This document shows, piece by piece, positions 45,643 through 56,824 of a stretch of DNA of 64,000 bases. The stretch's first letter is position 1. Each line of letters begins with the position of its first letter. The notes below the pieces were generated by a model that saw only the letters and a program-made list of their open reading frames with translations, was not told the origin of the DNA and searched no databases. The DNA is taken from contig CACKYY010000004.1 in assembly GCA_902604525.1 (NCBI GenBank), forward strand, positions 1-64,000. Direction: 5' to 3'. This DNA comes from an uncultured Pelagibacteraceae bacterium (GTDB taxonomy: Bacteria; Pseudomonadota; Alphaproteobacteria; Pelagibacterales; Pelagibacteraceae). The position numbers and the translations under genes are program-made.

Positions 45643-46894
45643 TTTAAAGGAAATTAGAAAAGATTTCCCTAGTTTTGAAAAAGCTCTAAAAAAAAGACTT
45701 ATTAAAATTGATTTTAAAAAATTGCAAGATTTGGATGAGGAAAATAGATATTTAATTCAAAAAAAAGAAGCTATTGAAAAAGAAAAAAAAAATATTTCAA
45801 AATCTAAAGACGAAACTTTATTTGAAAAATCTAAAGAGCTTACATTAGAATTAGATAAAATAACGGATTTACAAAAAAAAATAAAAACAGAGTTAGATAG
45901 TTTATTATCTAATATACCCAATATTCCTCACGTTGATGTCCCTACCGGAAAAGATGAAAATGATAACGTAGAGGTATTAAAATCAGGAAATATACCAAAG
46001 TTTGATTTTAAACCTAAATCTCACTATGAGCTTGGTGAAAATCTTGGAATGCTAGATTTTGACTTAGCGACTAAAACAACTGGATCTAGATTTGTTTTTG
46101 TAAAAAACCATTTAGCTTTACTTGAACGAGCCTTATCTAACTTTATGTTGGATACTCATATAAATAAAAATGGTTATCAAGAAATATCTCCACCTTTAAT
46201 TGCATCAGATAATACAATGTATGGAACCGGACAGTTACCTAAGTTTGAAAATGACCAGTTTGAAATTAAATTTGATGAAGGATCAGATAGAAAATTTTTA
46301 ATTCCTACAGCTGAAGTAATTTTAACAAACATTGTGAAAGATAAAATAGTTGATCAAAATCATCTTCCGATGAGATTTGTAGCATCAACACCGTGCTTTA
46401 GAAAAGAAGCAGGAAGCTATGGTAAAGATACAAAAGGGATGATCAGACAACATCAATTTTATAAAGTTGAACTTGTAAGTATTGTTGAAAAAGAAAATTG
46501 TCTAGAAGAGTTAGAAAGAATGACAAATTGTGCAACAGACATCCTTGAAAAATTGGAACTACCTTATAGGAAAGTTATTTTATGTTCTGGAGATATGGGT
46601 TTCAGTGCTGAGAAAACTTATGACATTGAAGTTTGGTTACCATCAGAAAATAAGTATCGTGAAATTTCATCATGTTCATCTTGTTCAACATTCCAGGCCC
46701 AAAGAATGAAAACTAGGTATAAAAACAAAAATAAAGAAACTGTCTTTGTCGGAACTTTAAATGGAAGTGGTCTTGCTGTTGGGAGGACTTTAATAGCCGT
46801 ATTAGAAAATTATCAGCAAAAAGACGGATCGATTGTTGTTCCTAAAGTTCTAAGAGAATATATGAATAATTTAGAATTAATTTCACAGAAATAA
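45635..46894 (+). CDS. serS: Seryl-tRNA synthetase
   Basis: Charges tRNA-Ser. The 419 residues include the N-terminal antiparallel coiled-coil arm (about 25-100, Lys/Glu-rich) and the class II core with 'IPTAEVILTN', 'STPCFRKEAGSYGKDTKGMIRQHQFYKVELV' (motif 2) and 'GSGLAVGRTLIAVLENYQ' (motif 3). It is the final gene of the tat cluster, the common alphaproteobacterial order. A short gap with a promoter candidate separates it from yajC. Confidence 0.97.
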   Translation: MHNLKEIRKDFPSFEKALKKRLIKIDFKKLQDLDEENRYLIQKKEAIEKEKKNISKSKDETLFEKSKELTLELDKITDLQKKIKTELDSLLSNIPNIPHVDVPTGKDENDNVEVLKSGNIPKFDFKPKSHYELGENLGMLDFDLATKTTGSRFVFVKNHLALLERALSNFMLDTHINKNGYQEISPPLIASDNTMYGTGQLPKFENDQFEIKFDEGSDRKFLIPTAEVILTNIVKDKIVDQNHLPMRFVASTPCFRKEAGSYGKDTKGMIRQHQFYKVELVSIVEKENCLEELERMTNCATDILEKLELPYRKVILCSGDMGFSAEKTYDIEVWLPSENKYREISSCSSCSTFQAQRMKTRYKNKNKETVFVGTLNGSGLAVGRTLIAVLENYQQKDGSIVVPKVLREYMNNLELISQK

Positions 46895-46949
46895 AGTTGT
46901 TTTAGAGATACAGATAGTATAAATATTCACAATATTTAAAAGGAGAATT

Positions 46950-47237
46950 ATGGAAGGTTCAGGAATAGGACAATTTATACCGTTAATTTTAATCTTTGTT
47001 ATTTTTTATTTTTTCTTAATTAGACCTCAACAAAAAAAAGTAAAAGAACATAAAGCTATGGTTGAAAACCTTAAAAGAGGTGACAAAGTTATTACTTCAG
47101 GTGGTATCACTGGTACAGTTGAGAGACTAATTGATAATGACAAAGTAGAAGTGGAAATAGCTGAGAACATTAAAGTTGAAGTTGTAAAAGCTACTGGTAT
47201 TCAAAGTCTTCAAACTACTCAAGAAGTAAAAAAATAA
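46950..47237 (+). CDS. yajC: Preprotein translocase accessory subunit YajC
   Basis: A 95-residue protein with a single N-terminal helix (about 8-26, 'FIPLILIFVIFYFFLIRPQQKK') followed by a basic cytoplasmic domain 'VKEHKAMVENLKRGDKVITSGGITGTVERL'. It associates with SecDF and the Sec channel. The ribosome site (AAAAGGAG before 46946) is among the strongest here, suggesting abundant product. A TATAAA element about 25 bases upstream could be its promoter. SecD follows after 14 bases. Confidence 0.94.
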   Translation: MEGSGIGQFIPLILIFVIFYFFLIRPQQKKVKEHKAMVENLKRGDKVITSGGITGTVERLIDNDKVEVEIAENIKVEVVKATGIQSLQTTQEVKK

Positions 47238-47251
47238 ATAAATTTAGATAA

Positions 47252-48805
47252 GTGCTTTATTTTTCTAAGTTACGAATAGTTTTTATAACTATTTTTTCTT
47301 TGCTTTTTATTTTAATAGCTTCATCTAATTTATTTAAGTTTGATGATAGTTTTTTTGATAAAAAAATCAATTTAGGTCTTGATCTACAAGGTGGCTCTTA
47401 TTTATTGCTAGAGATAGATAATGGGCCTGTAATTGAGCAAAAGCTACAAAACCTAACAACTACATTTAGAAATTTTTTTAAAGATAAAGATATTAAATTA
47501 AATAATATAAAAATAGATAATCAAAATATTTTTTTTAATGTAAAAGAGGAAAATAAACAAAAAGTTATAGATATTTTTCAAGATGAAAATAGTGAAATCA
47601 ATCCTTATTATCCCAGATTTAAATCACATCAATTAGAAATCGAAGATTTAGGTATAAATTTAAAAATTAATTTTTCACGTCAAGGCTTAATAAATTTAAA
47701 AACTTCGTCTCAAGATCAAGCTATTGAGATAGTAAGAAGAAGAGTTGACGAAGTAGGTACTAATGAGCCAAATATTTTAAAGAGGGGTAATAGTAGAATT
47801 TTGGTAGAACTACCTGGTTTAGATGATCCAACTAGAATAAAATCTCTACTAGGTAAAACTGCAAACCTGACATTTAGGTTTGTAACCCAAAATGACGAAG
47901 ACAGATTTGGTGTAGAGAAATTAGAATATGAGGACGGAACTCCATCAGTAAATGTAAGCAAAAGAATTATAATAAGTGGTGAAAATCTTTTAGATGCGCA
48001 ACCTAAAATGGATGCACAAAATAATCAAACAATTGTCTCTTTCACTTTAGATAGAGTAGGTGCAAAAAGATTTGGGAAAGCAACCTCTGCTGGCATAGGG
48101 AAGCAATTAGCTATAGTCTTAGATGGAAAAATAATAAGTGCTCCAGTAGTAAGAGATACAATAGCAAGTGGTGCTGGTCAAATTAGTGGTGGATTTACCT
48201 TTCAATCAGCAACCGATCTAGCTTTATTGCTAAGATCTGGTGCATTACCTGCTCCTTTAGAAATTATTGAAGAGAGAACAGTTGGACCTGATCTAGGACA
48301 AGATTCTATTAATGCAGGGATGATAGCATTGGCTATTGGTTTTTTATTGGTGATAATTTTCATGTTTGTTAAGTATAGATTTTTTGGCTTGATAACAAAT
48401 GTTACATTAATTATTAATTTATTTATTCTTTTAGGTATTCTTACTTTATTTGAAGCTACTTTAACATTACCTGGTATAGCAGGAATAATTTTGACCGTTG
48501 GTATGGCTGTTGATGCAAATGTTTTGATTTTTGAAAGAATTAAAGAGGAGCTTAAAGACGAAACAAATAATATTTTAGCATTTGATGGTGGTTATACTAA
48601 ATCTAGAACTGCAATAATTGATGCCAATATTACAACGTTATTAGCTGCAGTAATTCTATTTTTTATGGGATCAGGACCAGTTAAGGGTTTTGCCGTAACT
48701 TTAGGTGTTGGAATATTTACAACACTATTTTCAGTCTATTTCATCGCCAGATTATTCACCAGTCTTTATGTGACTAAAAACAAAAATAGTGGAAAGCTGA
48801 TATAA
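47252..48805 (+). CDS. secD: Protein translocase subunit SecD
   Basis: The 517-residue proton-driven export motor subunit. The start is GTG at 47252. An N-terminal helix, a large periplasmic domain with 'LGLDLQGGSYLLLEID' and 'IVRRRVDEVGTNEPNI', and five C-terminal helices with 'TVGPDLGQDSINAG' and 'GMAVDANVLIFERIKEEL' are clear. The conserved 'AVDANVLIFERI' motif confirms the RND-like family. It shares one base with secF. Confidence 0.95.
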   Translation: MLYFSKLRIVFITIFSLLFILIASSNLFKFDDSFFDKKINLGLDLQGGSYLLLEIDNGPVIEQKLQNLTTTFRNFFKDKDIKLNNIKIDNQNIFFNVKEENKQKVIDIFQDENSEINPYYPRFKSHQLEIEDLGINLKINFSRQGLINLKTSSQDQAIEIVRRRVDEVGTNEPNILKRGNSRILVELPGLDDPTRIKSLLGKTANLTFRFVTQNDEDRFGVEKLEYEDGTPSVNVSKRIIISGENLLDAQPKMDAQNNQTIVSFTLDRVGAKRFGKATSAGIGKQLAIVLDGKIISAPVVRDTIASGAGQISGGFTFQSATDLALLLRSGALPAPLEIIEERTVGPDLGQDSINAGMIALAIGFLLVIIFMFVKYRFFGLITNVTLIINLFILLGILTLFEATLTLPGIAGIILTVGMAVDANVLIFERIKEELKDETNNILAFDGGYTKSRTAIIDANITTLLAAVILFFMGSGPVKGFAVTLGVGIFTTLFSVYFIARLFTSLYVTKNKNSGKLI

Positions 48806-49695
48806 TGATTGCATTTAATAAATATTATAATCATTTTAATATCTTATCTAGTGCCTTAATTATTATTTCATTAGTTTTACTGATATTTAAAGGTCTTAAT
48901 TTTGGTATTGATTTTAAAGGTGGAACGTTAATTGAGTTAAGATCTAATGATACAAAAATCAATGTAAGCTCACTTCGCGATAAATTTAGTCAGATGAACC
49001 TAGGTGATGTTTCGGTTAAAAAATTTGGATCTGATAACGACTTTTTAATTAAATTTGAAAATAAAGATAATAAAAAAAATATAATTGAAGAGATTAAGGT
49101 AAATCTTGATAAGTCATTTGGTAATAACTATGATTTTAGAAGGGTTGAAAATGTAGGACCAAAAGTAAGTGCTGAATTATTAAAATCTGGTGTAATAGCC
49201 ATTTCCTTATCACTTGCAATAATGCTTATTTATATTTGGGTTAGGTTTGAATGGCAGTTTAGTCTTGGAGCAATTTTAGCTCTATTTCATGACGTTATTG
49301 TTACGCTCGGTGTATTTTCGTTATTTAGTTTAGAGATCAACTTATCAATTATTGCAGCGGTGTTGACTATTGTCGGTTATTCAATGAATGACACTGTTGT
49401 AATATTTGATCGTGTAAGAGAAAATTTAAGAAAATATTCAGATATTAAGATATTTGAACTAACCAATATTTCAATTAATGAAACTTTATCTAGAACAATA
49501 ATTACTTCAGCAACAACTTTACTCGCATTACTTGCTATTTATTTTTTTGGTGGTGAGATATTAAAAGGATTTTCACTAGCTATGATTTTAGGAGTTATTT
49601 TTGGAACCTATTCATCAATTTATATAGCTAATACAGTATTAGTAAGATTAAGAGTATCTCAAAAAACTGTCTTAAGAGAAGACGATAACAAATAA
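48805..49695 (+). CDS. secF: Protein translocase subunit SecF
   Basis: The 296-residue partner of SecD. It shows 'LNFGIDFKGGTLIELRS', 'VENVGPKVSAELLKSGVIAIS' and 'VGYSMNDTVVIFDRVRENL', all typical of SecF, with six predicted helices. SecDF pulls translocating chains on the periplasmic side using the proton gradient. It ends one base before the convergent membrane-protein gene. Confidence 0.95.
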   Translation: MIAFNKYYNHFNILSSALIIISLVLLIFKGLNFGIDFKGGTLIELRSNDTKINVSSLRDKFSQMNLGDVSVKKFGSDNDFLIKFENKDNKKNIIEEIKVNLDKSFGNNYDFRRVENVGPKVSAELLKSGVIAISLSLAIMLIYIWVRFEWQFSLGAILALFHDVIVTLGVFSLFSLEINLSIIAAVLTIVGYSMNDTVVIFDRVRENLRKYSDIKIFELTNISINETLSRTIITSATTLLALLAIYFFGGEILKGFSLAMILGVIFGTYSSIYIANTVLVRLRVSQKTVLREDDNK

Positions 49696-49696
49696 A

Positions 49697-50299
49697 TTAA
49701 TAAATATTCTGTGCAGCTACCATTGTAAGTAACATTGGTAGAGAAAGTAGAGTATTTGTTCTAGAAAAAAGCATTGCTGTTTTTGCGGATTTTGCTTTTG
49801 TTTCAGGATCAGTTTCAACAATCCCTAAAGCTCTTTTTTGATTTGGCCATATTACAAACCAAACATTAAATGCCATTATAAGACCTAACCACATTCCTAT
49901 TCCTATTGCAGTATGTTTTGGAATCCCTGAACCTATACTAAAAGTCATTGCATCATGCAAATAACCATTTAACCAAGCAAGAATTAAACCTGATAAAACA
50001 GTAAAAGCTGCAGCCCATCTAAAATAAAATAAAGCTGCTGGAGCAATTACTTTTCCAATTGCTGGCTTTTGTTCGTCTGGAATTTTAGCCATGTTTGGAA
50101 TTTGAACAAAGTTGAAATACCAAAGTAATCCAATCCACATTATTGCAACAAGTACATGTATGTATCTAAATAACCAACTCCAAAATAATGTGTCAAAGGC
50201 AATACCTTCATTTTGAAAAAACATTCCAACAAACAAAATTATAGCCAAAGCTAATGATGCATGAACTGTTTTTGATAAAGAAGATAATAAATTAAACAT
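49697..50299 (-). CDS. PuuD-like membrane protein (urate hydroxylase membrane-domain family)
   Basis: A 200-residue membrane protein with several helices, related to the membrane domain of cytochrome-type urate hydroxylase PuuD. Seen: 'WSWLFRYIHVLVAIMWIGLLWYFNFVQIPNM', 'LFYFRWAAAFTVLSGLILAW' and 'GIGMWLGLIMAFNVWFVIWPNQKRALG'. His residues in the helices could bind heme. The cytochrome c domain of true PuuD is absent, so urate oxidation is unproven. The ATG at 50299 is preferred to an upstream TTG. Convergent to secF and same strand as uvrA. Confidence 0.78.
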   Translation of the reverse strand: MFNLLSSLSKTVHASLALAIILFVGMFFQNEGIAFDTLFWSWLFRYIHVLVAIMWIGLLWYFNFVQIPNMAKIPDEQKPAIGKVIAPAALFYFRWAAAFTVLSGLILAWLNGYLHDAMTFSIGSGIPKHTAIGIGMWLGLIMAFNVWFVIWPNQKRALGIVETDPETKAKSAKTAMLFSRTNTLLSLPMLLTMVAAQNIY

Positions 50300-50348
50300 G
50301 ATTTTCAAAATTATACACTAAATTTTAATTATTTTTAAGTTTTTATAT

Positions 50349-53201
50349 TTAATTTAATAGGGGTTTCAAAAACTGACCAGTGTAACTCTCTTTAATTTTA
50401 GACACTTCCTCAGGTTTACCCTCTGCGATAATTTTACCACCTTTTACACCACCCTCAGGACCCATATCAACAATATAATCGGCTGTCTTTATAACATCCA
50501 AATTATGCTCAATTACAACAACTGTGTTACCAAGTTTTACAAATGTGTGAAGGATTTCTAAAAGTTTTTTAATATCGTGTTGATGTAAACCAGTTGTTGG
50601 TTCATCTAAAATATACATTGTTCGTCCTGTAGATCTTTTTGACAACTCTTTAGCAAGTTTAATTCTTTGAGCCTCCCCGCCAGAAAGGGTTGTTGCTTGC
50701 TGACCAATTTTTATATAGCCTAATCCAACTTTTTTTAATGTTAATAATTTTGTTTTAATATTTGATATATTTTCAAAATATTCACAACCTTCATCTACAG
50801 ACATATCCAAAACATCTGCAATACTCTTACCTTTAAATTTTATCTCTAAAGTTTCTCTATTGTATCTAGTGCCTTTACATTCATCACATTGAATATAAAC
50901 ATCTGGTAAAAAGTGCATTTCATAAGTAATAACACCATCACCTTCACATGCCTCGCATCTACCACCTTTAACATTAAATGAAAAACGTCCTGGTTTGTAA
51001 CCTCTTGTTTTAGACTCTGGTAAACTTGTAAACCAATCTCTTATTGGACCAAATGCACCAGTATATGTAGCAGGATTAGATCTTGGTGTTCTTCCTATTG
51101 GTGATTGGTCTATATCAATAATTTTATCAATTAATTCAACACCCTTGTAACCCTTAAAAGCTTTCGGAGCCTTTTTAGCTTTATTATTAAGTGTTAAATT
51201 TAAAGCATGAAAGAGAGTTTGTAATATAAGTGTTGATTTTCCACTTCCTGATACACCAGTAACACAAGTGAAGGTTCCTGTTGGAATTTTAAGATTAACA
51301 TTGTTTAAATTATTTCCTGTTGCACCATTGATTTCAACAAACCTTCCATTTTTAGCTAATCGTCTTGTATTAGGAATATCTATTTTCTTTTTATTAGCTA
51401 GATATTGTCCAGTGATACTATTCTTATCTTTTTTAATCTCATCATAAGTACCTTGTGAAGATATTTGACCACCATTAGTTCCTGCCTCTGGACCCAAGTC
51501 AATAATATGATCCGCATTTTCCATAGTTTCAGTATCATGCTCCACAACTATTACTGTGTTACCCAAATCTCTTAATCTCTTGAGTGCATTAATAAGTTTA
51601 ACATTATCTTTTTGATGTAAACCAATAGATGGTTCATCTAACACATAAAGGACACCAGTTAAACCAGAACCTATTTGAGAGGCCAATCTTATTCTTTGAG
51701 CCTCACCACCAGATAATGTTCCAGACTCTCTAGATAGAGTTAAATAATCCAAGCCCACATTTAATAAAAAATTTAATCTTTCATTTATTTCCTTTAATAC
51801 ATGTTCTGCAATTTTAAATTGTCTTTTGTCTATATGATTTACTAAATCTTTAAACCATTCCGCTGCATCAAATATTGACTTTTTTGTTACTTCACTAATA
51901 TTTAGGTTATTAATTTTTACACATAACGCCTCTTCCTTTAAACGATCTCCATTACATGCTTCACAGGCAGTATCGGATTGATATTCAGCTATAGCCTCTC
52001 TTTTCCATTCACTATCAGACTCTAAAAATCTTCTCTCAAGGTTGTTGATGACACCCTCAAATGTTTTCTTGTAAGAATATTTTTCGTACCCATCATCATA
52101 ATTAAACTTTATTTCATCCTCATCTGATCCATAGAGAACAATATCTTTTATTTTTTTTGGAAGTTTTTTCCATTTTTCATCTAAAGAAAAACCATAATGT
52201 TTAGCTAGTGATGAGAGTGTTTGTGCATAATATAAGGTAGTAGATTTTGACCAAGGTTCAATAGCACCTTCAGCAAGACTTTTTCTTTCATCTGGTACAA
52301 CAAGATTTGGATCCACATTTAATTTCATACCAATACCCTCACACTCTTCACATGCTCCATAAGGACTATTAAATGAGAATAATCTTGGTTCTATTTCCTC
52401 AATTGTAAATCCACTTTCAGGACAAGCAAATTTTGTTGAATAGATTAATTTTTCTACTTTTCTATATTTTTGAGGCAATGTTTCATCTTCATATTCGACA
52501 AAAACCAATCCGTTTGCAAGATTAACAGCTGTTTCAATACTTTCAGCCAATCTATTTCCTAGCTTTGAATTTAAGACAATTCTATCAACTAAAACTGAAA
52601 TATCGTGTTTAAGTTTTTTGTCTAAATTGGGAGATTTTTCAATATCATATAAAACGTTATCAATCTTGATTTTTCTAAAACCTCTTCGTTTATAACTTAA
52701 AATATCTTTTCTATATTCACCTTTACGACCTCTTACCACAGGGGCGTAAATGTAAATAGTTGATTTTTTTGGCAGTTTTTTAATTAAATCCACTATTTGA
52801 GTAATTGTCTGTGAAGTAATTGGTTTGCCGGTAAATGGTGAATAAGGAATACCTGCTCTTGCATAAAGTACTCTCATATAATCGTAAATTTCTGTAACTG
52901 TTGCAACTGTAGATCTTGGGTTCTTTGAAGTATTTTTTTGTTCAATGGCTATTGCTGGACTTAATCCTTCAATAAGATCAACATTTGGTTTTTTCATTTT
53001 ATCCAAAAATTGTCTTGCGTACGCAGATAAACTTTCGACATATCTTCTTTGTCCCTCAGCATAAATAGTATCGAACGCTAAAGATGATTTTCCTGAACCA
53101 GATAGACCAGTAATTACAACAAATTTATCTTTAGGAATCTCAACTGAAACATTCTTTAAATTATGTTCTTTAGCGCCCTTAATAACTATCTTTTTCATCA
53201 T
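50349..53201 (-). CDS. uvrA: Excinuclease ABC subunit A
   Basis: The 950-residue DNA damage sensor of nucleotide excision repair with two ABC ATPase modules. First Walker A '[22 protein letters not shown]' (32-53), second '[15 protein letters not shown]', signatures '[12 protein letters not shown]' and '[12 protein letters not shown]'. The main zinc finger '[29 protein letters not shown]' is intact. The other zinc site reads 'CPESGFT...CEECEG', with Ser replacing one Cys, as I recall in other alphaproteobacteria. Divergent from ssb across about 90 bases. Confidence 0.97.
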   Translation of the reverse strand: MMKKIVIKGAKEHNLKNVSVEIPKDKFVVITGLSGSGKSSLAFDTIYAEGQRRYVESLSAYARQFLDKMKKPNVDLIEGLSPAIAIEQKNTSKNPRSTVATVTEIYDYMRVLYARAGIPYSPFTGKPITSQTITQIVDLIKKLPKKSTIYIYAPVVRGRKGEYRKDILSYKRRGFRKIKIDNVLYDIEKSPNLDKKLKHDISVLVDRIVLNSKLGNRLAESIETAVNLANGLVFVEYEDETLPQKYRKVEKLIYSTKFACPESGFTIEEIEPRLFSFNSPYGACEECEGIGMKLNVDPNLVVPDERKSLAEGAIEPWSKSTTLYYAQTLSSLAKHYGFSLDEKWKKLPKKIKDIVLYGSDEDEIKFNYDDGYEKYSYKKTFEGVINNLERRFLESDSEWKREAIAEYQSDTACEACNGDRLKEEALCVKINNLNISEVTKKSIFDAAEWFKDLVNHIDKRQFKIAEHVLKEINERLNFLLNVGLDYLTLSRESGTLSGGEAQRIRLASQIGSGLTGVLYVLDEPSIGLHQKDNVKLINALKRLRDLGNTVIVVEHDTETMENADHIIDLGPEAGTNGGQISSQGTYDEIKKDKNSITGQYLANKKKIDIPNTRRLAKNGRFVEINGATGNNLNNVNLKIPTGTFTCVTGVSGSGKSTLILQTLFHALNLTLNNKAKKAPKAFKGYKGVELIDKIIDIDQSPIGRTPRSNPATYTGAFGPIRDWFTSLPESKTRGYKPGRFSFNVKGGRCEACEGDGVITYEMHFLPDVYIQCDECKGTRYNRETLEIKFKGKSIADVLDMSVDEGCEYFENISNIKTKLLTLKKVGLGYIKIGQQATTLSGGEAQRIKLAKELSKRSTGRTMYILDEPTTGLHQHDIKKLLEILHTFVKLGNTVVVIEHNLDVIKTADYIVDMGPEGGVKGGKIIAEGKPEEVSKIKESYTGQFLKPLLN

Positions 53202-53247
53202 AATTTTTGTTGCTTTGAATTAATAAAATTAATATTCAGAAGAATTG

Positions 53248-53256
53248 TGGTATAAA
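53248..53256 (+). promoter_or_regulatory. Extended -10 promoter candidate upstream of ssb
   Basis: TGG-TATAAA (53248-53256) is an extended -10 element lying 35 bases before the ssb ATG. No good -35 is found at the normal spacing, which extended -10 promoters tolerate. I see no obvious SOS (GTTC/GAAC repeat) box in the divergent uvrA-ssb gap. Confidence 0.3.
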
Positions 53257-53290
53257 TCTAATTAATAAAATAAACAAATATAAAAATATT

Positions 53291-53740
53291 ATGGCTGGAA
53301 GTTTAAATAAAGTGTTATTAATTGGTCGTTTGGGCGCAGATCCAGAAATCAAACAAATGGTAAATGGCAAAAGTGTAGCGAGATTAAGCCTTGCAACAAG
53401 TCAATCTTGGAAAGACAAAAATACTGGAGAGAAAAAAGAAAAAACTGAGTGGCACCGTATAGTTGTATTTAACGAGGGTCTAGTTAATGTTGTTCAACAG
53501 TATCTTAAGAAAGGTGCTCAAATTTATGTTGAGGGTCAAATAACCACAAGAAAATGGAAAGATGAACAATCAGGTCAGGATAAATATTCTACTGAAGTTG
53601 TTATTCAAGGATATAATTCTTCATTAACAATGCTAGGTGGTGGTAATGGGGGTGGCATTCAAAATGATCCTAATCCACAAAATAATATAGAAGACTCTTC
53701 GCAAATATCTAACGAGATGGATGATGAAATTCCCTTTTAG
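53291..53740 (+). CDS. ssb: Single-stranded DNA-binding protein
   Basis: A 149-residue SSB. The OB fold covers about 1-108 ('[38 protein letters not shown]', '[11 protein letters not shown]', '[15 protein letters not shown]'), then a glycine/asparagine-rich linker, and the acidic tip 'MDDEIPF' that recruits partner proteins. It protects single-stranded DNA in replication and repair. It is followed after 5 bases by gyrA. Confidence 0.97.
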   Translation: MAGSLNKVLLIGRLGADPEIKQMVNGKSVARLSLATSQSWKDKNTGEKKEKTEWHRIVVFNEGLVNVVQQYLKKGAQIYVEGQITTRKWKDEQSGQDKYSTEVVIQGYNSSLTMLGGGNGGGIQNDPNPQNNIEDSSQISNEMDDEIPF

Positions 53741-53745
53741 TTTAT

Positions 53746-56325
53746 ATGCAAAAATCTGAAGAGATAAAAGATAACAATATTAAACTAATCTCTATGCATG
53801 ATGAGATGAGCTCATCATATCTTTCGTATGCAATGAGTGTAATAGTAAGTCGTGCTCTACCAGATATAAGAGATGGACTTAAACCTGTTCACCGTAGAAT
53901 TTTATATGCGATGTACAAAGGTGGATATGATTGGTCAAAACAGTTTAGAAAATCGGCCAGAATAGTTGGAGATGTTATTGGTAAGTACCATCCTCATGGA
54001 GATCAATCTGTTTATGACGCTCTAGTTAGAATGGTACAAGATTTTTCAATGAGCTTACCACTTGTTCAGGGTCAAGGAAACTTTGGTTCTATAGATGGCG
54101 ATCCAGCTGCAGCTATGAGATATACGGAGACCCGTTTATCAAAAGTTTCACAATTTTTAATTGATGATATTGAGAAAAATACCATTTCTTTTAAAAGCAA
54201 TTACGATGAAACGGAAAAAGAGCCAAGTGTTTTACCTGCGCAATTTCCTAATTTATTAGTAAATGGTGCTGGAGGTATTGCAGTAGGGATGGCTACAAGT
54301 ATTCCTCCACATAATTTAGGTGAAATAATAGATGGAACTTTGGCACTTATAAGTGACAAAGATATTAAAATAAAAGAATTAATGAAACATATACCTGGTC
54401 CAGATTTTCCTACTGGTGGTGTAATCATAGGAAAAGATATTATTAAACAGGGTTATAATAACGGTAGAGGTTCTTTTAAAATTAGAGGTGAAGTATCAAT
54501 AGAACAACAAAAAAATGGAAGAGAAAGACTAGTTATCACTTCAATTCCCTATCAAGTAAATAAATCAGTTTTAAATGAAAGAATTGCTCAACTTGTTAGA
54601 GAAAAAAAAATTGAGGGAATAAAAGATATTAGGGACGAGTCTAACAGGGAAGGGATAAGAGTTGCAATTGATTTAAGAAATGGTGTTGAGCCAGAAACAA
54701 TTAAAAGACAACTTTATAAAAATACTCAAATTGAGAGCTCTTTTGGATTTAATACTCTAGCTATAGTTGATGGAAAACCTAAAACCTGTACACTCAAAGA
54801 TTTCCTATCAAATTTTCTCTCTTTCAGAGAAGATGTTGTAACTAAAAAAACTAAATTTGATTTACAAAAGGCAGAGGAGCGAGCTCACATCTTAATTGGT
54901 TTATCAGTCTCTGTGGAAAATTTAGATAAAATTATTAAAATAATCAGATCTTCAAAAACACCTGACGATGCAAAAGGATCTATATTAAAAACTAAGTGGA
55001 AAATTAATAAATCACAAAAATTAATTTCATTAGTTGAAGGTAAAAAAGGTAAAAATCTATATTCACTATCTGAACCACAAGTTCTAGCTATTTTAGAGTT
55101 AAGACTTCAAAAATTAACAGCACTTGGGATAAATGAGATTGAAGTTGAAATTAAAAAACTAGCTGAGTTAATTGCTAAATTTAAAAAAATCATATCTTCA
55201 AAAAAAGAGTTATTAAAAGTTATTAGTGAAGAACTTAAAAATATCAAAGAAAAATATGCTGTACCAAGAAGAACTAAAATTATTGATGCAGTTTTAAATT
55301 ATGATATTGAGGAAACTATTCAAAAACAATCTGTAATCATTACAGTTACACTACAAGGTTATATTAAAAGAGGATCTTTAGATGGTGTTAAAAAGCAAAA
55401 AAGAGGTGGTAAAGGTAAATCTGGAATTACAACGAGGGATCAAGATTCCGTTATACAAACATTATCTGTAAATACGCATACCTCTGTTTTATTTTTTTCA
55501 ACAGAAGGATTGGTTTATAAAGTAAAAGCTTGGAAAATACCTGAAGGATCATCATCATCAAAAGGGAAATCTTTGTTTAATATTTTACCTTTAAAGAGTC
55601 ATCAGGCAATAAGTTCAATTATGCCAATGCCAGAAAACGAAACTGATTCTAAAAATTATCAAATAATTTTTGCTACAGCCTTAGGAAAAGTTAGAAAAAA
55701 TAGTTTAGATGATTTTTCATTGATTAATGCATCGGGAAAAATTGCAATGAAATTAGACAATAACGATAAGATAGTAGGAGTTAAAATTTGTAAAGATGAT
55801 CAAGATGTAATTTTAAGTACAAAATTTGGTAAATGTATAAGATTTGAGGCAAAAAAATTGAGAGTTTTTAAAGGAAGATCATCAAAAGGTATTAAGGGAA
55901 TTGAATTAGCACCAAATGATCAAATAGTTTCCTTATCAGTTATAGATAGTGACAAAATTAAGAAAAATGGAAAAAAATCTAAAGATGAAAAGTCTGAGTT
56001 AAATGCCAAAGAAAAGTTCGTCTTATCCATAAGTGAAAATGGATTTGGTAAAAAAACCTCTCATTTTGACTACAGAGTTACAAACCGTGGTGGCAAAGGT
56101 ATAATTGGAATTATAAATTCTCCAAGGAATGGAAATATTACATCTTCTTTTCCTGTTAACGAAGGAGACGAAATTTTAATTTCAACTAATAAAGGTAGAG
56201 TTATAAGAGTTGCCGTTAAAGAAATAAGAACTGCGGGAAGAAATACCCAAGGCGTTAGAATTATTAAATTATCTGGTGAAGAAAAAGTTGTATCTGCAAT
56301 TAAAATAGAAGATAACTTGATTTAA
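53746..56325 (+). CDS. gyrA: DNA gyrase subunit A
   Basis: The 859-residue breakage-reunion subunit. The catalytic tyrosine is Y126 in '[12 protein letters not shown]'. The C-terminal beta-pinwheel has the GyrA box 'QKRGGKG', confirming gyrase rather than topoisomerase IV ParC, and a second 'NRGGKGI' repeat. The quinolone-determining stretch reads '[15 protein letters not shown]', so the position of E. coli Ser83 is Gln (Q87) while the Asp87 equivalent is kept. Gyrase introduces negative supercoils ahead of replication. Confidence 0.95.
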   Translation: MQKSEEIKDNNIKLISMHDEMSSSYLSYAMSVIVSRALPDIRDGLKPVHRRILYAMYKGGYDWSKQFRKSARIVGDVIGKYHPHGDQSVYDALVRMVQDFSMSLPLVQGQGNFGSIDGDPAAAMRYTETRLSKVSQFLIDDIEKNTISFKSNYDETEKEPSVLPAQFPNLLVNGAGGIAVGMATSIPPHNLGEIIDGTLALISDKDIKIKELMKHIPGPDFPTGGVIIGKDIIKQGYNNGRGSFKIRGEVSIEQQKNGRERLVITSIPYQVNKSVLNERIAQLVREKKIEGIKDIRDESNREGIRVAIDLRNGVEPETIKRQLYKNTQIESSFGFNTLAIVDGKPKTCTLKDFLSNFLSFREDVVTKKTKFDLQKAEERAHILIGLSVSVENLDKIIKIIRSSKTPDDAKGSILKTKWKINKSQKLISLVEGKKGKNLYSLSEPQVLAILELRLQKLTALGINEIEVEIKKLAELIAKFKKIISSKKELLKVISEELKNIKEKYAVPRRTKIIDAVLNYDIEETIQKQSVIITVTLQGYIKRGSLDGVKKQKRGGKGKSGITTRDQDSVIQTLSVNTHTSVLFFSTEGLVYKVKAWKIPEGSSSSKGKSLFNILPLKSHQAISSIMPMPENETDSKNYQIIFATALGKVRKNSLDDFSLINASGKIAMKLDNNDKIVGVKICKDDQDVILSTKFGKCIRFEAKKLRVFKGRSSKGIKGIELAPNDQIVSLSVIDSDKIKKNGKKSKDEKSELNAKEKFVLSISENGFGKKTSHFDYRVTNRGGKGIIGIINSPRNGNITSSFPVNEGDEILISTNKGRVIRVAVKEIRTAGRNTQGVRIIKLSGEEKVVSAIKIEDNLI

Positions 56326-56329
56326 TTTA

Positions 56330-56824
56330 ATGAGTAAAATAGCTATATATCCTGGCACATTTGATCCAATAACATATGGGCACATAGATGTAATAAAAAA
56401 AGCATTGGAACTATTTGGCAAGATTGTTGTTGGTGTATCAGATGTTAGTAGTAAAAATTATTTATTTAGCTCAGAAGAGAGAATAGAAATTGTCAACAAA
56501 GCTTTATTTAAGGATCTAAAACTTAATAAAAAAAAAATTATAGTAGTACCTTTTAGCTCATTAACGACTGATTTATGTAAAAAATATAAATCAAATATTA
56601 TACTTAGAGGTTTAAGAGCCGTATCTGATTTTGAATATGAATTTCAATTAGCTGGAATGAACAGAAAATTAAATCAGAATATAGAAACTATTTTTTTAAT
56701 GTCAGACGTTGAAAATCAAATTATCTCGTCCAGATTCGTCAAAGAGATTGTAAAATTAAATGGTGATATTAAAAAATTTACTACCAAAAGTACTATTAAA
56801 TCTTTAAAAGAAAAATATGAATAG
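56330..56824 (+). CDS. coaD: Phosphopantetheine adenylyltransferase
   Basis: Penultimate coenzyme A step: ATP plus 4'-phosphopantetheine gives dephospho-CoA. The 164-residue product has 'AIYPGTFDPITYGHIDVIKKAL' (nucleotidyltransferase T/HxGH motif), 'ILRGLRAVSDFEYEFQLAGMNRKL' and 'ISSRFVKEIVKLNGDI', all diagnostic. It lies 4 bases after gyrA and overlaps the cyclophilin gene by 8 bases. Confidence 0.96.
   Translation: MSKIAIYPGTFDPITYGHIDVIKKALELFGKIVVGVSDVSSKNYLFSSEERIEIVNKALFKDLKLNKKKIIVVPFSSLTTDLCKKYKSNIILRGLRAVSDFEYEFQLAGMNRKLNQNIETIFLMSDVENQIISSRFVKEIVKLNGDIKKFTTKSTIKSLKEKYE

Noticed and set aside
51900-52420. UvrA zinc site with Ser in place of one Cys ('CPES')
   Set aside because: I recall the same substitution in other alphaproteobacterial UvrA proteins, and the functionally important C-terminal zinc finger is intact, so it is not specific to this genome.
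53202-53290. SOS box between uvrA and ssb
   Set aside because: No GTTC-N7-GTTC or comparable repeat is visible; only AT-rich promoter-like sequence.
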